Assembly (NCBI GenBank): GCA_944322675.1 | Contig: CALUPO010000004.1 | Location: forward strand, 93,533-157,532 | DNA: 64,000 nucleotides | DNA from: Candidatus Gastranaerophilales bacterium | GTDB lineage: Bacteria > Cyanobacteriota > Vampirovibrionia > Gastranaerophilales > Gastranaerophilaceae | Reading direction: 5' to 3' | Part shown: positions 36,693 through 45,401 of the stretch, in pieces | Position numbering within the stretch: position 1 is the stretch's first letter | How the letters are laid out: each line of letters starts with the position of its first letter | Notes under the pieces: model-generated | The model's database searches: none | Told to the model about the DNA's origin: nothing | The model's input: the letters and a program-made list of their open reading frames with translations, nothing else | Made by a program: the position numbers and the translations under genes

Positions 36693-37202
36693 TTAGTTTT
36701 GAGATGGAGCAACATAAACTCTTTGAGCCATTTCACGGTCCATCATAAACAAAGCATCACCTGAACAGTCAACTATTTTTAATTGTGCTATAATATCTTC
36801 ACAATTTGACTCTTCTTCAACCTGTTCATCGATAAACCATTTTAAAAATGATAAAGAAGCTCTATCTTTAACTTCTTCGGCAACATCCATTAGATTATTA
36901 ATCAAAGAAGTTACATAAATTTCATGTTCCAGTGTTTTTTCAAAAACATCAAGAACTGATTTAAAATCGTTATTTGGTTTTTCAATAGCTTCAAGAACGA
37001 CTTTGCCGCCTCTATCAACAAGATAATCATAAAATTTATGAGCATGGCTATTTTCTTCTTGAGCCTGAACTCTCATCCAGTTTGCAAAACCTTTTAAGCC
37101 CATATCTTCAAAATAAGCCGCCATTTGCAAATATAAATAGCTTGAATAAAATTCTTTATTTATTTGTTCATTTAATGCTTTTGCCATTTTTTCATTAATC
37201 AT
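36693..37202 (-). CDS. ftn: Bacterial non-haem ferritin
   Basis: 169 residues. Four-helix ferritin with ferroxidase ligands: Glu in NKEFYSSYLYLQMAAYFE, Glu and His in QEENSHAHKF, Glu in KTLEHEIYV, and the later WFIDEQVEEE. Stores iron and limits oxidative damage. Ribosome site AAGGAGA. Upstream gene on the opposite strand is 37373, so the promoters diverge. Confidence 0.93.
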   Translation of the reverse strand: MINEKMAKALNEQINKEFYSSYLYLQMAAYFEDMGLKGFANWMRVQAQEENSHAHKFYDYLVDRGGKVVLEAIEKPNNDFKSVLDVFEKTLEHEIYVTSLINNLMDVAEEVKDRASLSFLKWFIDEQVEEESNCEDIIAQLKIVDCSGDALFMMDREMAQRVYVAPSQN

Positions 37203-37372
37203 AACTAAGTCTCCTTCTTTTAACTAAGTTTATTATTACCACATTTAAATTTAAACACAAAAAAATAATATGTAAATTAATCTTGAATGTACAACTTTTT
37301 GTAGTAAAATTAAAATACATTAACAGTAAGTTTTGTATTTGGTTTATAGAGTAAAAAGGGGAGAAACTAGCT

Positions 37373-38869
37373 ATGAAAATAAATGGCATTAACAATACAA
37401 CTTTAAAAAATTATAATAATAATTTAAATGGAGTAAAAAATAGGAATAATAACAATAATTATAAACTTTTAAAAAGGACAACTTTTAAGGGAAATAATTT
37501 ATCATTATCTGAAGTTATAGAGTATCAAAATAGAAAATCTTTTTTGGGTAGGTTATTTTCTTTTCTAAAACAAAAGCCGGTTGAAACTTTAGTTAAAAAA
37601 GTTCATAAAAATTTACAATATACTCAGGATAATAAATTAAAATCCAATGAAACAAAATTTTATTATAAAAATAGAAAAGATGGACTTATTAGTATTACAT
37701 TTAGTGATTGTGTTATGGACCAAACTAAAAAAAATATAGAAAAAGCTTCTAAAATAGTTTATCATTATGATAATAAATTGTCAGGCGGTTTAAAACAAAA
37801 AGTTTTTTCAAATCCTATTTTTGATAACAAAGGAAATATAAAGCATTCAGAATTTGTTCAATTATATTTAGATGAAAATTCCGGAAAAGAAAAATTTATT
37901 ATACATAATAATGTTTTATTTAAAGATAATAATATGTTTTCATCAGATTATAGTGAAATAATATATAAAGATAACTCATTTAAAGCTTTTAAGAAAAATA
38001 TATTTGATGAAAATGGTCAAATTAAAGAATTTGAAGAAATGGAAAAAACCTGTGAATATAAAGATGGAACTAAAAACATTACTGAAAAAACATATTATAA
38101 AGATAATCAAACAAAACCTGTATTTTTTATTAAAATAGAAAAAGAAAATGAAAAAGAAGAAAAGAGATTATATATTGAAAATCCGGAATTTAGAGAAGAT
38201 AATACGCTTAAAAGTGCTTCATTGAGTCAAATAATTGAAGGGAATGTTATTTATGCTGACTATCAAGCTCAATATAATGAAAACGGAGTATTATCAAAAT
38301 CGAAATTGCATAAAATTTCAAAAAAGAATAAAGATTGTTCTATTGGCGAAAAAGAAAGAGAATATAAACAAAGGCAAATAAGCAATTTAATAGAAAAAGA
38401 AACTAAAGAATTTAATGAAGTAAAAATGTTAAAACAACAACTTTCACAAAAGTTAAATGAACAAAACTTAATAAAACAAAGACAAAATAAATTAAGTTTA
38501 AAAGATGAACAAACTCTTATTAATAAAGAAGAGGATGTTATTTCATATAAAAAACATCCAAAAAAGATAAGATTAACACGTAAAGATATAAATTTCCTTA
38601 ATAAAAATAAAAATCTTGATGTAAATAAACTTCAAGATGAAATAAGAAATTTACAAGAAGAAATAAATGTTAAAGAAACAAAAAGAATGAAATATTTAAC
38701 AGAATTAAGATTACAACAAAAGGAATTGAGAGAATTGGAAGCAGGTGATATAATTTATATGAATTATAATAATGAAACTAATTCGTATTCAAATAAAGTT
38801 ACAAATAGCAAACAGGTAGAGGAAATGTTTGAGTTTAAAAATAAAGGATTAATAAAAAATGGAAAATAA
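37373..38869 (+). CDS. Asn-rich N-terminus repeat/coiled-coil protein
   Basis: 498 residues, ribosome site GGGGAGA. The lead (MKINGINNTTLKNYNN, then LLKRTTFKGNN) is a variant of the SFGG signature. Residues 70-330 carry strand repeats like 27785-33378 (KVFSNPIFDNKGNIKHSEFV). Residues 335-460 are a long coiled coil rich in K/E/Q. It overlaps the start of the radical SAM gene by 11 bp, so the two may be co-translated. Function unknown. Confidence 0.65.
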   Translation: MKINGINNTTLKNYNNNLNGVKNRNNNNNYKLLKRTTFKGNNLSLSEVIEYQNRKSFLGRLFSFLKQKPVETLVKKVHKNLQYTQDNKLKSNETKFYYKNRKDGLISITFSDCVMDQTKKNIEKASKIVYHYDNKLSGGLKQKVFSNPIFDNKGNIKHSEFVQLYLDENSGKEKFIIHNNVLFKDNNMFSSDYSEIIYKDNSFKAFKKNIFDENGQIKEFEEMEKTCEYKDGTKNITEKTYYKDNQTKPVFFIKIEKENEKEEKRLYIENPEFREDNTLKSASLSQIIEGNVIYADYQAQYNENGVLSKSKLHKISKKNKDCSIGEKEREYKQRQISNLIEKETKEFNEVKMLKQQLSQKLNEQNLIKQRQNKLSLKDEQTLINKEEDVISYKKHPKKIRLTRKDINFLNKNKNLDVNKLQDEIRNLQEEINVKETKRMKYLTELRLQQKELRELEAGDIIYMNYNNETNSYSNKVTNSKQVEEMFEFKNKGLIKNGK

Positions 38870-39485
38870 AGATACAATAGTTTACGAATTATACGGAAAA
38901 ACTTATATAAACCTCACCAACAGCTGCACAAACGAATGTGAGTTTTGTATAAGAGATATAAAAGATGATGTTGGGGGCAAAAATATGAAGCTTAAATATG
39001 ACAATATTATAGGAGAGGATGTAATAAATGCCCTTGTTGAAAATAAAGACAGCTTAAAAGATGAAATAGTATATTGCGGTTTTGGAGAACCAACTTTAAG
39101 ATTAAGTGCATTAATTAAAAGTGCCAAATTTATAAAAGAAAATTATAAAGATAAAAAAATTCGTTTAAATACAAACGGGCATGGCAATTTGGTTTATAAG
39201 ACGGATATAGTTCCCCAGCTTGCACAATATATAGATAGTGTTTCAATAAGTCTTAATGCACAGGATGAAGAAACTTATAATAAAATATCGAAGCCAAAAA
39301 TAAAAGATGCGTATAAAGGTATGCTTGATTTTGTAAAAAAATGTAAAGAAAACAATATTGAAACAACACTAACAATTGTTACTCACTTTAAAGATTACAA
39401 AATAGACGTTCAAAAATGTAAAGAAATAGCCGATTCTTTAGGTGTAAAGTTTCGTGAAAGAGAATATTTAAATAACGGATATTAA
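38859..39485 (+). CDS. TatD-linked radical SAM protein
   Basis: 208 residues. The cluster motif CTNECEFCIR (CxxxCxxC) is at residues 23-30; then YCGFGEPTLR (the GGE-like SAM motif), IRLNTNGHGN and VSISLNAQDEETYNKI. Short radical SAM proteins of this build are often encoded beside or fused to TatD nucleases. Substrate unknown. Overlaps 37373-38869; no TatD gene in view. Confidence 0.75.
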   Translation: MENKDTIVYELYGKTYINLTNSCTNECEFCIRDIKDDVGGKNMKLKYDNIIGEDVINALVENKDSLKDEIVYCGFGEPTLRLSALIKSAKFIKENYKDKKIRLNTNGHGNLVYKTDIVPQLAQYIDSVSISLNAQDEETYNKISKPKIKDAYKGMLDFVKKCKENNIETTLTIVTHFKDYKIDVQKCKEIADSLGVKFREREYLNNGY

Positions 39486-39501
39486 ATTTTTATAAAGTTT
39501 C

Positions 39502-39531
39502 TTGACGAAAATAAATAAACAATAGTAAAAT
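39502..39531 (+). promoter_or_regulatory. glnA promoter
   Basis: TTGACG, 18-bp spacer, TAAAAT; 33 bp before the ATG. Confidence 0.6.
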
Positions 39532-39564
39532 ACAAAAGGTAAAAAATATTTGAGGTAAAAATTT

Positions 39565-40929
39565 ATGAGTGATTTTAGTTACAGCCGTTTGGATGGTGAA
39601 AGTTATGACATTAACAAAGTGAAAGAGATTATTAAAAATGAAAATATAAAGTTTATTAAGCTTCAATTTGTTGATATAAACGGTCATGTAAAGAATATGT
39701 CAATCCCGTCAATACATATTGATAAAATATTAAATAATGAAATGATGTTGGATGGTTCGTCAATAAAAGGATTTAGAAGTATAGAAACATCAGATATGTA
39801 TTTTTACCCGGATATTAATACATTTACAATATTACCCTGGCGTTCACGTGAAGATTCAAAAGTTGCAAGGTTGATATGCAATATACATAATGCAGACGGA
39901 ACACCTTTTGAAGGATGTCCTCGCTGCAATTTAAAACGCCTTATGAAGGAAGCACAGGAACTTGGTTTTTCAATGAATATAGGTCCTGAAGCAGAGTTCT
40001 TTTTATTTAAAAAAGATAAAGACGGAAACGTTACAACAATACCAAATGATAAAGCAGGATATTATGACTTAGGACCTACGGACTTAGGTGAGGATGTTCG
40101 TGCTGATATAGTTTCAACACTTCAACAAATGGGATTTGACATTGAAGCGTCACATCATGAAGTTGCACGCGGACAGCACGAAATAGATTTTAAATATGCT
40201 GATATTTTAACAACAGCTGATAATGTTTCTACATTTAAAATAGCTGTAAAAGCCGTAGCTGAAAAACATAATTTACATGCAACATTTATGCCAAAGCCTA
40301 TATTTGGTATAAATGGTTCAGGTATGCATTGTAATATTTCATTATTTAGTAATAATAAAAATGCATTTTTAGATGAAACAGCTTTATATAAATTATCAAA
40401 TGAAGCAATTTGGGCTATTGGCGGGCTTTTAAAACACGTTCGCGGATTTACGGCAATAACAAATCCTACGGTAAATAGTTATAAACGACTTGTCCCTGGT
40501 TATGAAGCACCTGTATATATAGCCTGGTCACTTGCAAATAGAAGTGCACTTGTGAGAGTTCCTGCAAAACGCGGCAATGCAACCCGTGTTGAACTTCGTT
40601 CACCTGACCCGAGTGCAAATCCTTATTTGGCTTTTGCTGTTATTCTCCAAGCTTGTATTGATGGTGTAAAAAATCAAATAGAACCTCCATCACCTGTTGA
40701 AAGTAATATTTATCAACTTACAAGTCGTGAAAGAGAATTACAAAAAATAGAAACCCTTCCTGGAAGTCTTGATGAAGCATTATGTGAATTATCAAAAAGT
40801 AAAGTTGCAAAAGAAGCACTTGGTGAACACATATATAACGAATTTTGTCATGCAAAACGTAAAGAATGGGATGCCTTTAGAACGTATGTGTCTACATGGG
40901 AATTAGATAAATACTTTGAAAGTTTGTAA
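39565..40929 (+). CDS. glnA: Glutamine synthetase, type I
   Basis: 454 residues, short form as in GSI-alpha. Beta-grasp KLQFVDINGHVKNM, DGSSIKGF, metal-site Glu in GPEAEFFLF, ASHHEVARGQHEID, NGSGMHCN, KRLVPGYEAPVYIAWS, and NRSALVRVP. No adenylylation site pattern (Tyr397 region) of the beta type is seen. Makes Gln from Glu and ammonia. Single gene with its own promoter. Confidence 0.95.
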   Translation: MSDFSYSRLDGESYDINKVKEIIKNENIKFIKLQFVDINGHVKNMSIPSIHIDKILNNEMMLDGSSIKGFRSIETSDMYFYPDINTFTILPWRSREDSKVARLICNIHNADGTPFEGCPRCNLKRLMKEAQELGFSMNIGPEAEFFLFKKDKDGNVTTIPNDKAGYYDLGPTDLGEDVRADIVSTLQQMGFDIEASHHEVARGQHEIDFKYADILTTADNVSTFKIAVKAVAEKHNLHATFMPKPIFGINGSGMHCNISLFSNNKNAFLDETALYKLSNEAIWAIGGLLKHVRGFTAITNPTVNSYKRLVPGYEAPVYIAWSLANRSALVRVPAKRGNATRVELRSPDPSANPYLAFAVILQACIDGVKNQIEPPSPVESNIYQLTSRERELQKIETLPGSLDEALCELSKSKVAKEALGEHIYNEFCHAKRKEWDAFRTYVSTWELDKYFESL

Positions 40930-40958
40930 AGAAATATGAATTTTTACTAACTATGTAG

Positions 40959-40987
40959 TTGACATTATTGTATGTTTTATCTACTAT
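40959..40987 (+). promoter_or_regulatory. Promoter of 41016
   Basis: TTGACA (40959-40964), 17-bp spacer, TACTAT (40982-40987). Confidence 0.7.
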
Positions 40988-41015
40988 ATTATTAGTAAAA
41001 AATAGGAGATACAAT

Positions 41016-41360
41016 ATGTCAAACATTACAAATTTATTTAGTCAGTCACCTTCTTATGCAACAAGAACTATTAATAAAGCATTAAATAGGGCTTTTCCTG
41101 AAGTTCAAAACAGGACACCTGATGTATATTTACCAAGAATCAATAATCTTATCTTGGATGAAAATGGAGTACCTTTACCACCTGAAATTCCACCTTTACC
41201 TGGTGATACAATGTCAATTAATGTAATTGAAACGCAAGCTGTTCCTGCTGAACCATTTTTTGTGCCAAGAATAAGTGATGGACATGGTGGTTTTAGACCG
41301 GATTTTAGCGGGCTTCAAAATAACAATTCACCGGTTAGAGAAATAGAACTTTTTGCTTAA
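41016..41360 (+). CDS. Small Pro-rich protein, unrecognised
   Basis: 114 residues from ATG 41016 with AGGAGA upstream; a TTG-type start at 40959 lies inside the promoter. Helical N-terminal part (NLFSQSPSYATRTINKALNR) and Pro-rich middle (GVPLPPEIPPLPGD). Own promoter and terminator, so probably real and expressed. Function unknown. Confidence 0.6.
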   Translation: MSNITNLFSQSPSYATRTINKALNRAFPEVQNRTPDVYLPRINNLILDENGVPLPPEIPPLPGDTMSINVIETQAVPAEPFFVPRISDGHGGFRPDFSGLQNNNSPVREIELFA

Positions 41361-41394
41361 AAATAAAAACATAATAAATTTAATAATAAATAAA

Positions 41395-41465
41395 TTTTGG
41401 GATTTATATATTAGTGTACACTAAGCTTTGTTGTAAAGTTGTATATAAATCCCAAAATATTTTTA
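41395..41465 (+). terminator. Long-armed terminator
   Basis: TTTTGGGATTTATATA pairs with TATATAAATCCCAAAA, then TATTTTTAAAT; an inner GTGTACAC hairpin is in the loop. Confidence 0.7.
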
Positions 41466-41468
41466 AAT

Positions 41469-41840
41469 AATTTAAAAAAAATCGTAAAACACAGTTTCCC
41501 CGCCTGGAGGACGTTAAATTTCGTGTGTGGGGGGATATGGGGGGAGGCTTCGCCTCCCCCCATATATTACTAATTCCCGCCGTAGGAAAGACGCCCGAAT
41601 GAAATGAGGGCGGATACCTCAGGCGGGAAAAAAGCCAAAGCCGACAGCACGAAGTGCGACAGGCGAAGTTAAACAGAGTAACCCCGTCTGGAGGACATTA
41701 AAATATTTAATTTGTTGAGATTTAACAATTTTGACACCCTCACCCCAACCCTCTCCCTTTAGGGAGAGGGAGAAAACTAACTATCCTTACCCCTGCCCTC
41801 ACGCTTAAAAGAGAGAGGGAAGTGTGGAAAAGTTAAAAAC
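41469..41840. repeat. R3 and R2 repeats after 41016
   Basis: R3 in minus orientation at 41500-41670 with its perfect hairpin, then 'GTCTGGAGGACATTAAA', R2 hairpin at 41749-41770 and a CCTCACGCTTAAAAG flank. No gene seen. Confidence 0.75.
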
Positions 41841-41966
41841 TTTACAAAAGTATATATTTTCAATATAATAAAATAGAATAGAATAGGGTAAACCCTGTGA
41901 CTAAGCTTTCCAAGACTGCACGAGACAAATAAATTTAAGATTTAGTCGATGCAATGAAAGGAGGTG

Positions 41967-42041
41967 ATGTCAAAAGTGGTTATTATAATTAGTATAAAAG
42001 CACTAATATTAATATTACTAATAATACTAGTGCTAAAATAA
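41967..42041 (+). CDS. Hydrophobic 24-residue peptide, type I toxin-like
   Basis: The ATG follows a near-perfect Shine-Dalgarno (AAAGGAGGTG at 41957-41966). The peptide opens MSKVVIIISIKALILILL, continues hydrophobic and ends with Lys: a single membrane segment with charged ends. A stable hairpin terminator follows at 42047. Small size, strong translation signal and stable RNA fit type I toxins (Fst/TxpA-like). No antisense RNA promoter was established. Fewer than 30 codons, so usually missed in annotation. Confidence 0.5.
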   Translation: MSKVVIIISIKALILILLIILVLK

Positions 42042-42046
42042 CCAAT

Positions 42047-42094
42047 AATAGGGTTTTCAAAGAGCAGGTCTCAAACCGCTCACCCTATTTTTAT
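42047..42094 (+). terminator. Terminator of the small peptide gene
   Basis: Outer stem AATAGGG/CCCTATT with inner GAGC/GCTC and GGT/ACC pairs, followed by TTTTAT. Confidence 0.7.
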
Positions 42095-42201
42095 CATATC
42101 ATTTTTTTTATATATTTTCAATATTTTTTGTCACCCTCACCCAATCCTCACACTAAAAGAGAAAGTGGAAAATAAAAAAGCTTGAGAATAAGATCAACAA
42201 T

Positions 42202-42500
42202 GGCAATCCATACGCAGGTTTGAGTAATAGTCACAGACGAAACGTTGTCAAAGCCTCCTTTTGTTTGAGTGCACGAAGTGCACGAGTTAAGGAGGCTCAA
42301 GTTGAGTCGTGTGAATATACGAAAACCAAGTGGGTTGAAAGGTTTTGGTTACTTTTGGCTTCAAGCGGATTTGCAGTTGGCTTTGCCTGATTGTGAGGAA
42401 CTGAACGGAGTGAAACAATTTTAAAAAAATTGTGAAACGGAGTTGCATAGTTTCGAACGCTGCATAATCCAAGACAGTAACCCCGTCCGGAAGACATTAA
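42202..42500 (+). repeat. R1 copy with enlarged end loop
   Basis: Closing stem CAATCCA/TGGGTTG (G-U allowed), inner hairpin GCCTCC/GGAGGC, but the end hairpin GGTTACT...AGTAACC encloses about 120 nt instead of a short loop. The insert has its own stems (for example AATTTTAAAAAAATT) and ends ATAATCCAAGAC, like R4. Confidence 0.7.
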
Positions 42501-42567
42501 ATTAATTTTAAATAATTCTTGAAAAAATTATGACCAAAAATAAGTTCAAGAAAATATTAAAAAAATT

Positions 42568-43149
42568 TTATTTAAATTCTTTTAACCACAATTCAAGTGC
42601 CTTATCTGTATTTTCATCTCCTTTTTCATAAACTACAAATGGTGTTAAAACTTTAGAGCCTTTTGCAAGTTTTCTCATATCATCTTCAATATTATATTTC
42701 CCGCCGCCACCATGTGTTATAAAAGGAATAACTGTTTTTCCTTCAAAATCATTTTGTGATAAAAACGTCATAACAGGAGGAGCCATTGTATACCACCATG
42801 CAGGTGTTCCTACAAATATGATATTATAATTTTTAACATCAAAATCTATCTTTTTTATAGGAGGATGTATATTTTTCTCTTTTTGCATTTTTGCAACACC
42901 ATAAGCAAGTTCATTGTAATCATCAGGATATGGTGTTTGAGGCTCTATTGATGTTATATCACAATTAAATTGTTTTTGTATTTTTTGAGCTATTGTTTTT
43001 GTATTGCCACTTAATGAATAATATACAATTAATATTTTTTTATTCATAAAAAAATCTCCCTCTTTTTTCTGCTCTTTATCTTGATTTGCAAAAACTAAAC
43101 TTGAAGTCACAATAAATAAAGATAAAATAATTAATAATATTTTTTTCAT
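42568..43149 (-). CDS. Flavodoxin, possibly exported form
   Basis: 193 residues from 43149. Flavodoxin fold: LIVYYSLSGNTKTIAQKI (FMN phosphate loop), FVGTPAWWYTMAPPV, PFITHGGGGKYN. Before it is a plausible signal peptide (KKILLIILSLFIVTSSLVFA). A second start, MNKKILIVYY, 102 nt downstream, has its own ribosome site (AGGGAGA), so one gene could make both an exported and a cytoplasmic form. Shuttles electrons with bound FMN. Confidence 0.8.
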   Translation of the reverse strand: MKKILLIILSLFIVTSSLVFANQDKEQKKEGDFFMNKKILIVYYSLSGNTKTIAQKIQKQFNCDITSIEPQTPYPDDYNELAYGVAKMQKEKNIHPPIKKIDFDVKNYNIIFVGTPAWWYTMAPPVMTFLSQNDFEGKTVIPFITHGGGGKYNIEDDMRKLAKGSKVLTPFVVYEKGDENTDKALELWLKEFK

Positions 43150-43464
43150 TAAAAACTCCTTATTGTTTTTATTATTTATATTATAAAAATCTAAAAAAAT
43201 CCTAGAAATATAAATGCTTATTTATATATTTTTCTTAATTAAGTTTATCACACTTTTTATAAAAACAAAATAACAAAAAATTAAATTTAATTTTACAAAA
43301 TATTTAATAAAATTAAAAATATTTTAATTATATTAAACTATTATATTAAAAAATATTAAGAAAAAGTAATATATAACAAATACTTAAAAAGCCTACAAAT
43401 AGTGAATTTACAAAAATAAAGTAATAAATATTAACATTTTTTTGTTAATTCTATAATGAATAGT

Positions 43465-43492
43465 TTGTATTTTTTTTTAGTTCATATATAAT
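43465..43492 (+). promoter_or_regulatory. Promoter-like element before candidate small RNA
   Basis: TTGTAT, 16-bp spacer, TATAAT (43487-43492). Confidence 0.45.
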
Positions 43493-43499
43493 ATAATTA

Positions 43500-43681
43500 T
43501 GATCATTAGTGAGTTTGCTCAGTTTCTAAAAATCGATAATTCCGACAAAATTAAACCTGGTATAAGCAAGCTTAATGAATGGTTAATTTTAAAATTTACA
43601 TCGCCTTGTATAACAAATATAGACAAGATTATACACAAGGAGATTTATTGTGCAACCAATAAAATTGGTTGCTTTTTTTTT
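43500..43681 (+). ncRNA. Candidate small RNA beside the origin
   Basis: The promoter-like element at 43465-43492 is followed by about 180 nt ending in a textbook terminator: GCAACCAAT/ATTGGTTGC with a 3-nt loop and T9 (43652-43681). An open frame runs through it (43499-43783), but the terminator in its middle and the lack of a ribosome site make an RNA more likely. Alternatively a leader peptide. Confidence 0.35.
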
Positions 43682-43778
43682 ATTGCAAAAAGTGAATCAG
43701 GACGTTTATTGCTTGAAGCATTATATAAATTTTGTGAATATTATGATAACTATCAAAAAGCAAAAAATCAAAACAAAA

Positions 43779-44028
43779 TGTAGAAAACTTGTCAAAAACT
43801 TGCACAAAATTTGATAAAAAATGTTCAAAACTACATCAAAAAGTGTAGAAAACTATGTAGAGAAATTGTATAAAAAAATATAAAATTGTAGAAAACTTTA
43901 AAAAATTAAAAAAGTTTTGTAAGTTTTCTACATATGGTCGAAAGTTTTCTACATAGTTTTCTACATAATAAATTAGGTGTAAATTATTGATATAAAAGGG
44001 TTTAAAAAAGTTTTCTACAGTTTCTACA
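43779..44028. other. Candidate chromosomal origin (oriC), DnaA-box cluster
   Basis: Seven exact copies of TTTTCTACA or its complement: TGTAGAAAA at 43779, 43844 and 43887, then TTTTCTACA at 43924, 43945, 43957 and 44011, plus near-copies at 43856 and 44020. The boxes switch orientation once, in the middle, around a quiet 28 bp. An AT-only stretch (44037-44090) follows as a possible unwinding region, then dnaN. The cyanobacterial box is TTTTCCACA, one base different, and cyanobacterial origins lie beside dnaN. Confidence 0.7.
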
Positions 44029-44177
44029 GACACTACTACTATTACTTATTATATATATTAAAATAAATAGTAAATAATAAATAAGTAAAAAAAACAAAAA
44101 AAAGAAAGAAGCAAATTTATTTTAACTTTGTGATAATATTTTATTATATAAAATTCATAAAAGGGGATTAAATAAAT

Positions 44178-45356
44178 ATGAAATTTTCAATTGAAAAGAG
44201 CTATTTAATGAATAGATTAAAAGTTGTGGAAAAAATAGCGTCAATGCGGGGTATAAATCCTATATTATCTAATATACTAATAGAAGCTTATGAAGATAAC
44301 AAAATAAAACTTACCGCAACTGATATGGATTTGTCAGTTGAAACCATACAAGTTGCAAGTGTTGAAAAACCTGGTGCTACAACACTTGGTGCAAAAAAAC
44401 TTATTGAAATGGTGAATAAACTTCCGGATAAACCTATTTTATTTGAGCTTAATGAATCCACACAAATAGTTCAAATTAGCTGCGGAAGCACAAAATATGA
44501 AGTTATAAGCATAGAATCCGGTGATTTCCCTAAAGTATTTAAAGATTTATATCTTGTAAATGAATTTGAAATAGAAACAGAACCCTTTATAAAAGGAATA
44601 GAACACACTTATTTTGCCTGTGCTGCACCTGAGACACGAAATGTTATAAGCGGTGTTATAATAAAGTTAAGCACGGATAATCTTGAAATGGCAGCAACAG
44701 ACGGAAATAGGCTTGCAAGGTATATACAGGTCATAAATAAAAAAGACCTGGATGAGGAAATAACAGTAATTATTCCTTCTAAATCATTAAATGAGTTTGT
44801 AAGAATATGTCAAATAACAGGCGATAAAAAAGTAAAGGTTATAATATCAAAAGTAAAAGTATTGTTTAAAACAGAAAACTTTACCCTTGAGAGTCAATTG
44901 TTAGATGGCGATTTTCCGCCCTATAGACAGCTTATCCCGAAGAGTTTTCCAAAAAATGTGACAGTTAATAGGGAAGAATTTTTAAACGCCTTAGATCGCG
45001 TCTCAACAATGGTGAGCGATAGAACTAGTATTATTGAATTTAGTTTTGTGTATAATAAAATAAAAATGCTTGCACAAACACCTGAGGAAGGTAAATCTAA
45101 TGATGAAGTGGAGGCTATGTATCAAGATGATGATATTGATATAGCTTTTAATTATCGATTTATTACGGAATCGTTAAAAAATATGGATAGTGAAAATATT
45201 CATATAGGCTTAAATGGAAGCTTATCTGCAACGTTGTTTGCACCTGTTAATGATGAGGATTATGTTTGTTTGATTATGCCGGTGCAGTTAAAAGAAGATG
45301 CTAAAAATAAAGATAATAATAATGAATTTAATAATGAAGAAGAAGAGTATGTTTAA
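44178..45356 (+). CDS. dnaN: DNA polymerase III beta sliding clamp
   Basis: 392 residues. Three clamp domains: KFSIEKSYLMNRLKVVEKIAS; the second with ETRNVISGVIIKL and MAATDGNRLARY; the third with KMLAQTPEEGKSNDEVEAMY and the C-terminal YVCLIMPVQ. Encircles DNA and tethers the polymerase. Follows the origin-like region; dnaA is not in the window. Acidic Asn/Glu-rich C-terminal extension of about 20 residues. Ribosome site AAAAGGGG. Confidence 0.93.
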   Translation: MKFSIEKSYLMNRLKVVEKIASMRGINPILSNILIEAYEDNKIKLTATDMDLSVETIQVASVEKPGATTLGAKKLIEMVNKLPDKPILFELNESTQIVQISCGSTKYEVISIESGDFPKVFKDLYLVNEFEIETEPFIKGIEHTYFACAAPETRNVISGVIIKLSTDNLEMAATDGNRLARYIQVINKKDLDEEITVIIPSKSLNEFVRICQITGDKKVKVIISKVKVLFKTENFTLESQLLDGDFPPYRQLIPKSFPKNVTVNREEFLNALDRVSTMVSDRTSIIEFSFVYNKIKMLAQTPEEGKSNDEVEAMYQDDDIDIAFNYRFITESLKNMDSENIHIGLNGSLSATLFAPVNDEDYVCLIMPVQLKEDAKNKDNNNEFNNEEEEYV

Positions 45357-45401
45357 AAAATATATAATTTTTTAAGCAAAATAAAAAAAAGGAATAAAAC
45401 C

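Noticed and set aside
43499..43783. 94-codon frame upstream of the origin
   Set aside because: A perfect intrinsic terminator lies in its middle and no ribosome site precedes it; a small RNA or leader is a better reading.
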